From positions 992,001 through 1,056,000 of the forward strand of contig NZ_HG916855.1 of NCBI RefSeq assembly GCF_000577275.2: 64,000 bases of DNA, given 5' to 3'. A model generated the notes under the pieces. It searched no databases. It worked only from the letters and a program-made list of their open reading frames with translations, and had not been told where the DNA came from. The position numbers were made by a program, and so were the translations under genes. Position 1 is the stretch's first letter. Each line of letters opens with the position of its first letter. The stretch is from Rhizobium favelukesii. Its GTDB lineage: Bacteria; Pseudomonadota; Alphaproteobacteria; Rhizobiales; Rhizobiaceae. Below are positions 42,149-49,558 of the stretch, one piece after another.

Positions 42149-42383
42149 AGACCATTCTGATGAACCATTTTGGTGGCCAAGGCGCCGCATTGAAAGCCTC
42201 TACTTTCCACTGAGGAGCCACCCCGTCCACGTGCCGAACGCCAACGCGACCGCTCTCAGCCACGCCTTCCTCTCAAGTGCTTTTGATCATCCGATGACCA
42301 GCGCACAGGCGCGCTTGCGCGCCATGCGCACGGACCGTGGATAGTCGATGGGGGCGGGCAAAGTGGTCAAGCGCGGCGATCCA

Positions 42384-42611
42384 TCACAAATATCCGCCGA
42401 AAGCCAATAGCAGCGCGCCGAGAGCGATGATCATTAGACCCGGCCAGTTCTTTGATAGCCCGAGAAAGCGCAGTCCCTGATGCTGCGGTTCGAGCGTTTG
42501 GCTACCTTGCGCCAATTGGTGAGGTTCACTCAGTCGCCTGCTGAGTGCTTGCCGGAAGAGGTAAAGAAACCCGCCGATCACGAGAACGGCGCCGATCATG
42601 ATGACCCACAT
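42384..42611 (-). CDS. Small two-helix membrane protein
   Basis: 75 residues: MWVIMIGAVLVIGGFLYLFRQALSRR, a polar middle, then WPGLMIIALGALLLAFGGYL. Both ends are transmembrane helices. GAGG lies 6 bases before the ATG. No family recognised. An exact EcfG-type promoter (N17) stands 34-59 bases upstream, so it is probably stress-induced. Confidence 0.7.
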   Translation of the reverse strand: MWVIMIGAVLVIGGFLYLFRQALSRRLSEPHQLAQGSQTLEPQHQGLRFLGLSKNWPGLMIIALGALLLAFGGYL

Positions 42612-43028
42612 GGTCGCCTCGATTTTTTAGCGATACAGGAAGAAAACGAGCCGAGCGGTGTCATTGTTCCGGATGCTTGTAGGCAAGGTTCCATCGAAAA
42701 ATTCCGTAGCGAAGGGACGCCGTCGCGAGAAGCGGGAAGAACTTTTGACAGGTCGAGGACCCTGAGAGCCGCAGCCGCCCTGGTTATGTCTCAGACGATC
42801 TGGAGACGGTCTTGCGGGAGCAGTGAAATGCTCCTGACGTCGCTGGTTTCGCTTCCATCGACGTCGCCACGGTGCTGATCGAAACCTTCGTGCTCCATGC
42901 GCGTGAACGCCCGCCATTGAAGCGCGTGCAGTAGCAATTCGCCTTCAAGCTCAAGGCGATTGCGCTTGAAGGCCGCACCGGCTGCTCCAATTAATGTAGA
43001 AACAGGTAATAATATCACGGAGACCGAC
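42612..43028. other. Divergent intergenic stretch
   Basis: About 415 bases between two small membrane-protein genes. It contains the promoter at 42645-42670. Several open frames cross the rest on both strands, none with family resemblance or a ribosome site. Confidence 0.4.
42645..42670 (-). promoter_or_regulatory. EcfG-type promoter of the two-helix protein (exact, N17)
   Basis: Minus strand GGAAC (42670-42666), 17-base spacer, CGTT (42648-42645). Predicted start about 28 bases before ATG 42611. Confidence 0.66.
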
Positions 43029-43442
43029 ATGCCGCCTCGCAAACGAACCGCAACCGCGCCGGCGGTTACCGAAGGTGCCAAGATCGGCGAGCCGGTCCCG
43101 AAGGCGATCGTCGACACGAGCACTGCCTCGGTCGGCATCCCACCGCAGCCGGACTATGATCCTCGCGAAGAAATCCGCGCCCTGCGCAGGCAGATGGAGT
43201 CGTTGCGGCGCGAGATTTCCGCCGCCGCGCGATCGGTAAAGGGTGGCGCAATGCAGGCCGCACGGCAGACCGAAGCAACGGTTAAGCTTTATCCTGTTTC
43301 ATCACTCCTGGCGGTCGCGGCCGTCGCCGGGGCGTTCGCCTTTGCGATCGCTGGACTGCGCTCATCCACGCCTCGCTCGCGTTACGAGCGGGCGCTCGAC
43401 GAAATGCGCGATCTGTACGACCGTATCCGCGACCGTCTTTAG
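43029..43442 (+). CDS. DUF883/ElaB-like membrane-anchored protein
   Basis: 137 residues from ATG 43029 (GGAG 6 bases upstream). A Pro/Ala-rich N-terminus, then a long amphipathic helix (DPREEIRALRRQMESLRREISAAARSVKGGAMQAARQ), one transmembrane helix (VSSLLAVAAVAGAFAFAIAGL) and a basic tail. The layout resembles ElaB/YqjD/DUF883 proteins, inner-membrane proteins that associate with ribosomes in E. coli, although similarity is by architecture only. Confidence 0.6.
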   Translation: MPPRKRTATAPAVTEGAKIGEPVPKAIVDTSTASVGIPPQPDYDPREEIRALRRQMESLRREISAAARSVKGGAMQAARQTEATVKLYPVSSLLAVAAVAGAFAFAIAGLRSSTPRSRYERALDEMRDLYDRIRDRL

Positions 43443-43510
43443 CTGGATTGGGGGATTGCGAGTTGATCGATTCTCCGACACGCTTGTGTTTCGCAAGCGA
43501 GGGGAGACGT

Positions 43511-43759
43511 ATGCTCGACGTCATTATACGCAACAGCCTGGACATCGTGGCCCGGACGGAACGTTTGATTGAAAAGGCGAAAAGGCTGATCGCAACTGGA
43601 CGTCTCGACGACGTCGAGGCATATCGAATTCATACGGAGCTCGAGCGCCTTACAGACCTCGTCTTCATCATGGACGATGCAGCGCGGCTGCTCCGCCGGA
43701 TGTTCGAACTACGTCCGGAGATGGCTCATGGGTACACGGTTCACGCGACCCTGCAGTAG
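43511..43759 (+). CDS. Hypothetical helical protein
   Basis: 82 residues from ATG 43511 with GGGGAG just upstream. All-helical composition: MLDVIIRNSLDIVARTERLIEKAKRLIATGRLDDVEAYRIHTELERLTDLV, then LLRRMFELRPEMAHG. No family recognised. It is 68 bases after the DUF883-like gene on the same strand, probably the same operon. Confidence 0.6.
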   Translation: MLDVIIRNSLDIVARTERLIEKAKRLIATGRLDDVEAYRIHTELERLTDLVFIMDDAARLLRRMFELRPEMAHGYTVHATLQ

Positions 43760-43993
43760 GGGCCGCGACGCATGGAGACGAAGCCGGCATCAGTGGAGGG
43801 GACTGCTTCCGTTGCAAGGCCGCTGTCTGCTTAATCGGGGTGGCGGTTGTTGTTATTTCTAAGGCTGGAACCTGTCATCACTCGTGGTTGGGCACCGCAC
43901 TGTTCCGATGGCCTCCCTCTCGCCGTAAAGTTGATTTTTCAAACAAAGTGGGCCATTCTAGGTGTCGAGCCGTCGAAGCGGAGGACATCGACT

Positions 43994-44188
43994 ATGCAAT
44001 ATGCGGTAGTTCGTGAGTCTGAAATCTGTATGATTGCCAGAAGCCTGGCCCAGGCAGAAAGAGAGCGCGATTATTTTTCGGCGCGATACGGAAAGACCGT
44101 TGCCATCGTTGCGATCGAAGATGACATCGGCGCAAGTGCCCGGTTGCAGCGTCGGTTATCGATACGAAATCCCCGTGACGAGATATAG
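43994..44188 (+). CDS. Small hypothetical protein
   Basis: 64 residues from ATG 43994, GGAGG 8 bases upstream. A short beta-alpha-beta pattern (MQYAVVRESEICMIARSLAQAERERDYFSARYGKTVAIVAIEDD) and a basic end. No family recognised. The start is well supported by the ribosome site. Confidence 0.55.
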   Translation: MQYAVVRESEICMIARSLAQAERERDYFSARYGKTVAIVAIEDDIGASARLQRRLSIRNPRDEI

Positions 44189-44291
44189 TCTGTGCGAATG
44201 GTGCTGTTGTCGGCGGCGCAACTGGGGGCAGGGCGTGCAACCGGCAATATCAAAGGGTTATTCGGATCGGCTCGTGCACTAGGAGAGCGGT

Positions 44292-44363
44292 ATGTTGCGA
44301 CCCGGATTGCTTCTTGCAATTATGGCGATGACTTACATGGTCATCATAATAATTAGCTCGTAA
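44292..44363 (+). CDS. Possible 23-residue hydrophobic peptide
   Basis: ATG 44292 to TAA 44361: MLRPGLLLAIMAMTYMVIIIISS. Almost entirely a single transmembrane helix with one Arg near the N-terminus. AGGAG lies 7 bases upstream, a near-ideal ribosome site. Short membrane peptides of this kind are usually missed. Only the ribosome site and composition support it. Confidence 0.45.
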   Translation: MLRPGLLLAIMAMTYMVIIIISS

Positions 44364-44445
44364 GCGTGGCCCTATGTATTTGCATGAATAGCCGAACTTA
44401 AAATGAAGAGTACGAGTGTAATCCACAAGCTCTGGGTGGGGGAAC

Positions 44446-45234
44446 ATGTCATACTTGGAAGAGCTGGTACGCGGTAAGCGCTATTTAAACCGCTGGTTAA
44501 GGTATCGGCTGGCAGCGCCCAGAGTTCCCGATTTAAAGCGGCTTCTTCTCGGAAGAAACGTCGTTGTCGTGGGTTCCGCGCCCTTTTCCACGAAGGTTCA
44601 CGGCTGGGACGATTCATTTCGCGTATTGACGATAAACGCCTCGCAGGTGGCTGCTGAGGCTTGGTTGACTCAGCCGCCCGACGTGACATTGATGCAGTTC
44701 AATCAAATTGAAGGACCCAATCCGGCCGCCGTCGAGGTTCGCAGAGTGCTCCAGCATGCGAAAACCGGTCTACTTTGCGTCCTCAATTGGCGACACGAGC
44801 TCGACCGGCTCCTGAGAGGGCTTGACGCATTCGACTACCGTTACGACGAATTGATGCTGATCAGCCGTCATGAGCGCATGGCGCTGATGCATCGGATGAC
44901 AGGACGGTTGAATCTGGAGTTGGAAGGAGAGGGCAAGTGGTCGAATGGCATCGTCGGGGCAGCTCTGGCAATCAACAGCGGGGCGGCAAATGTCATCCTC
45001 ACCGGGATCGATCCACTCTCGAAAGGTCACAAGTACAATTCGCTGAATCTTTCTCGCATGCACAGGGAAACCGATCTGCAAGCGTTACAGATATTCAGCG
45101 AGCAGAGATTGCCGGTCTTTACGGCGGACCCGCACGTCGCTCAGTCCACGAACCTGGCGCTTTGGCCTGTCAAGGGTTCGTTGGGATTCAACGGCCACGC
45201 AGCCCTGACCAGTCGAGCCGGTGCGCCGACGTAG
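44446..45234 (+). CDS. Putative glycosyltransferase, sialyltransferase-like/DUF115-like
   Basis: 262 residues. NVVVVGSAPFSTKVHGWDDSFRVLTINASQ resembles the nucleotide-binding motif of sialyltransferase (GT29-like) and DUF115 proteins, and SNGIVGAALAINSGAANVILTGIDP the second motif of the same fold. HKYNSLNLSRMHRETDLQALQIF follows. No signal or membrane segment. The neighbours are a broken acetyltransferase and a glycosyltransferase on the other strand, so a surface-polysaccharide role is likely. The 3' end overlaps the acetyltransferase relic by 94 bases. The family assignment is tentative. Confidence 0.5.
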   Translation: MSYLEELVRGKRYLNRWLRYRLAAPRVPDLKRLLLGRNVVVVGSAPFSTKVHGWDDSFRVLTINASQVAAEAWLTQPPDVTLMQFNQIEGPNPAAVEVRRVLQHAKTGLLCVLNWRHELDRLLRGLDAFDYRYDELMLISRHERMALMHRMTGRLNLELEGEGKWSNGIVGAALAINSGAANVILTGIDPLSKGHKYNSLNLSRMHRETDLQALQIFSEQRLPVFTADPHVAQSTNLALWPVKGSLGFNGHAALTSRAGAPT

Positions 45235-45629
45235 ATGCCACCTGGAACCGTCGTTCCCTTGATCACGCTATTGGCTCCAATTACGCAGCCACGGCTAATG
45301 TGAGCCCCCGCCAAAATTTTCGCGCCGGCCCCGATCCAAACGTCGTCCTCGATCACGACCTGTGCTTTGCGTAACGGCTGGTCTTATGGGTGCGGCTGGA
45401 TCATCGAAACCATGCTCGAAGGACACAATTGCGGTTTGCGCTGCGATCCGTCATTGCCGATGCGGATGCCTCCGTCGCCGAGCAGTACCGCAAAGCCGTT
45501 AAGCGAAACATTGTTTCCGATCTCGACGCGTCCGCTCAGGGCGTCAATCACGACGCCGTAGCGCATCGATACGCGATCGCCGATTGCTATCGTTCCTTTC
45601 CGCCACCTGAAACGCGGCCAATATAGCAT
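45141..45629 (-). pseudogene. Hexapeptide-repeat acetyltransferase (WcaF/WbbJ-like), two frameshifts
   Basis: Minus strand. First frame from 45629: FRWRKGTIAIGDRVSMRYGVVIDALSGRVEIGNNVSLNGFAVLLGDGGIRIGND, a left-handed beta helix start. Then, shifted, IAAQTAIVSFEHGFDDPAAPIR (the catalytic-His block of the family), and shifted again QPLRKAQVVIEDDVWIGAGAKILAGAHISRGCVIGANSVIKGTTVPGGIYVGAPARLV, the classic C-terminal end. The complete enzyme would transfer an acetyl group to a sugar in a polysaccharide. Two indels (near 45460 and 45380) break it, so it is a recent pseudogene or carries sequence errors. Confidence 0.8.
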
Positions 45630-45707
45630 TTTGGGTCTAGCTCCGATCGTGAGGCTCCCGCCGGAGAAAACCGAGAAAAATTTGACGAGCGCGCCAAGGT
45701 TTACTGC

Positions 45708-46406
45708 TTACACCGGGGTGAAGTTGGGATCGATCGCGAGCGCTTTATCAAGCCACTGCTGCGCATAGTCGACATCCTGCCAATTGCTGAACCAAGGGCC
45801 TCCGTTGGTGTAGTGGACACCCTTCGGGTAGCCCGTGGACGGTTTTGAGCTCCAGCCCTCCAGCCAGTTCCACTCTTCCGGAATCTCTCCGATCTCGCGG
45901 TCATCGGCCCATTGAAGACGGTGAAGAAAGGCGCCGGTTTCCGCGTTGATGAGTTCTGGGGTCAATCTACGGCTGGAGGGATGGCCGCAATTGAAGAGCA
46001 TGAATGACGACCAGTTCTTCCGCGGATAACTTGTCTGGATCTTTCCGTCCATTTTTACGCCTTCTTTTGGCGTGTAGTCATGATGGACGCATGCAACGGC
46101 GTGATTTTCATTGCGATACTGCAGCAAGTCAGCAACGTCCCCAAAGAACAGAAAATCGCAATCGCAAAACAGTGCCCAGCCGCTATAGTCGGCAAGCCAT
46201 GGAGTGAAAAAGCGGGAATAGGTAAATTCTGTAGACGCGAGCGGATCGACAGGCCGCGTATAGACGCCGCGTTCAACAAGCTCCTGCAACTTGATTGGAA
46301 AGACATCGACATCGATCGACGCATGTTCGAGCAGCGATGCTTTCGCAACTTCGTAAGCGATGTCTTCGCGTGAATCCCACCCGATGTAGACCGAAAGTTC
46401 AGCCAC
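45708..46406 (-). CDS. Glycosyltransferase, GT8-like
   Basis: 232 residues from GTG 46406 with GGGAGAAGG upstream. LSVYIGWDSREDIAYEVAKASLLEHAS begins a GT-A fold; LFCDCDFLFFGDVADLL contains a DxD-type metal/nucleotide site; EWNWLEGWS and VHYTNGGPWFSNW near the end are typical of GT8-like enzymes of rhizobia. Probably adds a sugar to lipopolysaccharide or another surface glycan, as part of the small cluster 44.4-46.4 kb. Substrate unknown. Confidence 0.75.
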   Translation of the reverse strand: MAELSVYIGWDSREDIAYEVAKASLLEHASIDVDVFPIKLQELVERGVYTRPVDPLASTEFTYSRFFTPWLADYSGWALFCDCDFLFFGDVADLLQYRNENHAVACVHHDYTPKEGVKMDGKIQTSYPRKNWSSFMLFNCGHPSSRRLTPELINAETGAFLHRLQWADDREIGEIPEEWNWLEGWSSKPSTGYPKGVHYTNGGPWFSNWQDVDYAQQWLDKALAIDPNFTPV

Positions 46407-46889
46407 AAACCTTCTCCCTTGAGCTTCGCCGCGCTGAAGGTGGACGACGAACGTTTACAAAGTCAAGGTCAAGTCTGATTGTCGCGCTTAGACGCAAGAC
46501 GGCAAGCTGTGGTACGCGTCCGATAAGGGCTGCGCGGGTGCAGGATAATGCGGCTGTTTATGAATTGGAGGTGCGTAGTGAAAGACAGCTGGGATGCCCA
46601 TGAGGTGAGGGTCGCGTGCTTTTCCTGCGTCGACATGCCGGGTGCTGCAATCACGTCGTCGGGGTGCGCGAATTTCGATGGGGCGAAGGATATGCAATGC
46701 CGAGATGGCCTCGATCGCGTCCTGGGACGTGGCCCAGATGTGCCGGACATCTGTCACATGCAGATCTCCTGAAAACCTCCGACAGGTGAAGAAAACTCCA
46801 GGCAGCGTGAGAAATTGTTTCAACGTTTTCAGCATTTAGCAGAGTTCCGATGATCCTCTCGGAGAGGTCGCAGAACTTTTTTTGAAGAC
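46407..46889. other. Intergenic stretch, nothing certain
   Basis: About 480 bases. A minus-strand frame (46835 to 46488) contains HVTDVRHIWATSQDAIEAISALHILRPIEI, which looks protein-like, but the remainder does not, and there is no ribosome site; it may be a decayed gene. Nothing else recognised. Confidence 0.3.
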
Positions 46890-46921
46890 GCTCTTGAATC
46901 TGAAAAAAACGCAAACCAAAT

Positions 46922-47016
46922 CGATGTTTGCCGGCAGCCCAATAGGGGGCCGGAAAGCCGGGGACGCAGGTTTCCGACGCGTCTCCTTTCCATCTCGCTT
47001 TACGGAGGATTTGGTT
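46922..47016 (+). promoter_or_regulatory. ROSE-type RNA thermometer of hsp20
   Basis: The 5' untranslated region folds into successive hairpins: GCCGG...CCGG with inner GCCC/GGGG around 46931-46953, GACGC/GCGTC at about 46963-46983, and a last hairpin in which TCGCT (about 46995) opposes the Shine-Dalgarno GGAGGA (about 47004-47009) across a TTAC loop. The U(U/C)GCU element opposite the Shine-Dalgarno is the hallmark of ROSE elements, which melt at heat-shock temperature. These elements are known before rhizobial small heat-shock genes. Confidence 0.7.
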
Positions 47017-47493
47017 ATGAGAAACGAATTTGACTTCGCACCGCTGTATCGGTCCAGCATCGGCTTCGACCGTGTCTTCAATCTCCTCAACAACGCCCAG
47101 CGCCTGCAGGCCATCGACGCCTGGCCGCCCTACGATATCGTCAAGACGAGCGAGGACGCCTACCGCATCCAGATGGCAGTGGCCGGCTTTGCCGGCGCCG
47201 ACCTCGACATCACGCAGGAGCGCAACGTCCTCATCGTGACGGGACAGAAGCCCGAGGAGAAAGACTGGGACTACCTGCACCGCGGCATTGCCGGGCGTGC
47301 GTTCGAACGACGCTTCGAGCTGGCCGACCATGTCAGGGTCGAGAACGCCTCGCTGACGAATGGCCTTCTGAGCATCGATCTGAAGCGCGAAATCCCGGAA
47401 GCAATGAAGCCGCGTAAGATCGCGATCGGCGACGGCAGTCAGCCCCAGACAACCCCGCTTCAGATCGACGCTGAAGCGCAACAGGTCGCCTAA
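47017..47493 (+). CDS. Small heat-shock protein, Hsp20/IbpA class
   Basis: 158 residues with the alpha-crystallin domain: YDIVKTSEDAYRIQMAVAGFAGADLDI, QERNVLIVTGQKPEE, YLHRGIAGRAFERRFELADHVRVENASLTNGLLSIDLKREIPEAMKPRKIAI. The IAxRxFERxFxLADxV signature is that of rhizobial class A sHsps. N-terminus MRNEFDFAPLYRSSIGFDRVFNLL is typical. ATG 47017 has GGAGGA upstream, sequestered in a ROSE hairpin, so translation should rise with temperature. It holds unfolded proteins for refolding. Confidence 0.93.
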   Translation: MRNEFDFAPLYRSSIGFDRVFNLLNNAQRLQAIDAWPPYDIVKTSEDAYRIQMAVAGFAGADLDITQERNVLIVTGQKPEEKDWDYLHRGIAGRAFERRFELADHVRVENASLTNGLLSIDLKREIPEAMKPRKIAIGDGSQPQTTPLQIDAEAQQVA

Positions 47494-47547
47494 ACGACTG
47501 GATACGCCGCTCGACCACGGCGGCATCGCTCAATAGGGTACCTCAAA

Positions 47548-47799
47548 ATGAAGACGATCGACGTTCAAGAGCTGGCTTTTTTCGATACTCAGGACCTCGC
47601 CGCCTGCCAGTGCGTCTTCGACGAACTGCTGAAGGAGATCGGGGTGGCCAAGGACTCGGAAGAAGCCGGACGCATCGCTGCCATCGTGATCGATCTCTAT
47701 CAGCAGGGGGTGCGTGATCGCTTGCACCTCAAGGTCATGGTCGAGAACGCGCGAGGCCTGTTTGGACGCCACCACCCGATGGCGGCCCCACCAAGATAA
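47548..47799 (+). CDS. Hypothetical protein after hsp20
   Basis: 83 residues: MKTIDVQELAFFDTQDLAACQCVFDELLKEIGVAKDSEEAGRIAAIVIDLYQQGVRDRLHLKVMVENARG. Helical, acidic N-terminal half, no family recognised. It starts 55 bases after hsp20 on the same strand and may share its transcript; homologues of this type of protein are common beside rhizobial sHsps or stress genes. The ribosome site is weak. Confidence 0.6.
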   Translation: MKTIDVQELAFFDTQDLAACQCVFDELLKEIGVAKDSEEAGRIAAIVIDLYQQGVRDRLHLKVMVENARGLFGRHHPMAAPPR

Positions 47800-48335
47800 T
47801 GTCGCCGGTCGCCCGCGATAACCGGGCGGCCGTATCCTCGTGGCTTTCTCAAAGGGATGCTGCCATCGCAGGCGACGTGCGTTCAGGGCGAAGTTGGGCA
47901 TGCGGTTGCGTGGGAAGCCTTTGCCTATAGTGGTGTGAAGTTCTTATCCGCGCGATCAGGTGGGCGTGTCGGTCGGAGCCCGCATCTTGGGCATTTGCTT
48001 CCGGCCGATGATGCGGTGCTGTCTCGAGCTTCCGGCAAGCACGAGACCACGCCCTATCTCCAGATTCCGGTATTGGCCACAGGCCCGCGGTTCAGCGCGA
48101 CGCGAGAACTTGCAGGACACATAGGGGAAGCTCCAAGGCCGCACGAACCGCGAGAGGCAAACGCGCACGGCCGTCACCTTAAGGCAGACACGCTGCGCTC
48201 GCCGCTCGTTGGTGTCGCGCTGCCTCTCATATGCCCCGCGACACCTAGCCTTTGCTCCCGAACCGAGTTGCACTTTGACTGGGTACGTCCTTTGATAGAA
48301 ACCTAGGTCGCAATAAAGGCCGTGGGGAAGCAAGC
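47800..48335. other. Intergenic stretch, no gene recognised
   Basis: About 535 bases. A long plus-strand frame (47857-48306) has no family resemblance or ribosome site. No EcfG promoter seen. Confidence 0.4.
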
Positions 48336-48655
48336 ATGGATGGAACTCACTTGTTCGAGCTGGTGATCGCGATGTTTCTTGCAATCCTCGCGCTCCACTA
48401 CGCCGCCCAAAAGTTGGGACTCCCACCGTCCGTCGCGTTGCTCGCACGTGGCGCGCTGCTTGCGTTTCTGCCGGGACTGCCGGCGATCACTGCCGATCCT
48501 GCGCTGGTTCTCGTCATCTTCTTGCCGCCGCTATTGCTGGACGACGGGAGCTCATCCGACTCCATCGAGCCGGGGAGATCGATGACGAGACATTGCAGGA
48601 ACTGGAACGTGATCTCGATCTCGAGGAGCTAAGCGCGATTTCGGCCAAGTCGTAA
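48336..48655 (+). pseudogene. Na+/H+ antiporter with the middle deleted
   Basis: Residues 1 to about 70 (LFELVIAMFLAILALHYAAQKLGLPPSVALL, PGLPAITADPALVLVIFLPPLLLDD) are the N-terminus of a CPA1 antiporter. Directly after, from about 48550 in a different frame, LIRLHRAGEIDDETLQELERDLDLEELSAISAKS and a stop match the extreme cytoplasmic C-terminus of such proteins. About 400 or more residues are therefore missing, with the two ends joined out of frame. It cannot be functional. Confidence 0.75.
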
Positions 48656-48862
48656 GCCTTTCTTGCGCGTCCAAGATATGGGATAATTCTGTGCTGCGTC
48701 TTGTCGGAGAGACACTAGGTGAGCGCGCCACCTGCGCGCCCAAGCAGGGGCACTGGTTCCACTCGGCCGCAACGTCCCGTCGATCCCGTTGCAAGGCTCT
48801 GACTTCTCGACCGCGACAAAACGATAGAAGTCGACGTTCTGCTGAGCGTTTTCAAAGATTAA

Positions 48863-49090
48863 TTACGCTATCGGAACGGTCGCCAGGAGTTTTCCGGTCT
48901 CGTCGGTAATCTCGAAAGCCTTTCCTGTCGAGCCGACGTTGCCTTTATGGCCTCGCCCCGTCTTCGCACAGATCAGGGCTTCGGTGATGGCATCGCCGAC
49001 GTCGTTGAATAGGGCCCCTTCTCGATCCCGAACGAGTTCTTTCCCTTTTCGAACGTGGAAGAAGAAACGCTTGAGTTTCGGTCCATGCAT
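48863..49090 (-). CDS. DUF6894-domain protein
   Basis: 75 residues: KRFFFHVRKGKELVRDREGALFNDVGDAITEALICAKTGRG, then GKAFEITDETGKLLATVPI. This is the short domain (RxFFHV.....DxEGxxxxD...A..EA) of DUF6894, frequent in multiple copies in rhizobia and Methylobacterium. GGAGG is 5 bases before ATG 49090. Function unknown. A weak EcfG-like promoter lies 28-52 bases upstream. Confidence 0.8.
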   Translation of the reverse strand: MHGPKLKRFFFHVRKGKELVRDREGALFNDVGDAITEALICAKTGRGHKGNVGSTGKAFEITDETGKLLATVPIA

Positions 49091-49558
49091 TGCTGCCTCC
49101 GCACTGCCTGTACGGTCAATGCGGCTCAGTTCTGCAAGTTCCCGCGTGGAGGATTTACGATCCCGGATAACTGAACGGAAGAGCCCGAGATATTTGACGG
49201 CCTCAGCGAGCTGCTCATCGTCTACGCTTTGCAGCGTCGGTTGCCTCGAAGGCGAAGCTGCGAACGCGCTCGTGGTTGAATTTTACGGAGGATGAACCCC
49301 TCCCATCCCGTCAACTCAGCATCGCTAACGATTTAGTCAGGCCCTGCGAAGAGACTGCAGTTCGCAGAGTGCCTGTGTTTCGATTCGGAACAATCCACCG
49401 ATCGAGAGGCAGCTTCCTGAGAAATTCTAAAAAGCGCGTTTTAAGAGGCCCTGTGCCGGAACGCGATGGGGGCCGTGCCTTTATGGAAAGCAATATCCTT
49501 TACTTCGGATGGGAGGGCTCACTTGCTCCTGTTTCCAAATCAATCGTGGTCCTGACGG
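49091..49558. other. Divergent intergenic stretch before the helicase
   Basis: About 470 bases; apart from the weak promoter at 49118-49142 nothing is recognised. No clear ribosome site precedes helicase ATG 49559, so its start could lie elsewhere. Confidence 0.35.
49118..49142 (-). promoter_or_regulatory. Weak EcfG-like promoter of the DUF6894 gene
   Basis: Minus strand GGAAC (49142-49138), 16-base spacer, CATT (49121-49118); one mismatch. Predicted start about 20 bases before ATG 49090. Confidence 0.38.

Larger units (their letters stand above)
42036..42150 (-). ncRNA. Candidate small RNA (unidentified)
   Basis: An intergenic segment that on the minus strand has an opening hairpin (GCTTGC/GCAAGC), a stem around 42095-42112 (GTTACC/GGTAGC with one G-U), and a closing GC hairpin followed by seven T. 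There is no protein frame and no gene immediately upstream. The D-arm-like string GAGTGGTAGCGCTC appears, but no tRNA can be folded. No Rfam family recognised. Confidence 0.4.
41874..42383. other. Intergenic region with promoter, terminators and RNA candidate
   Basis: About 510 bases without a protein gene. It holds the flavodoxin operon promoter (41902-41926) and two opposed terminator-like hairpins (42042-42068 and 42126-42148). From 42150 to 42383 nothing is recognised. Confidence 0.5.

Noticed and set aside
46651..47526. 291-codon minus-strand open frame
   Set aside because: Antisense to hsp20 and its ROSE leader; no resemblance to any protein.
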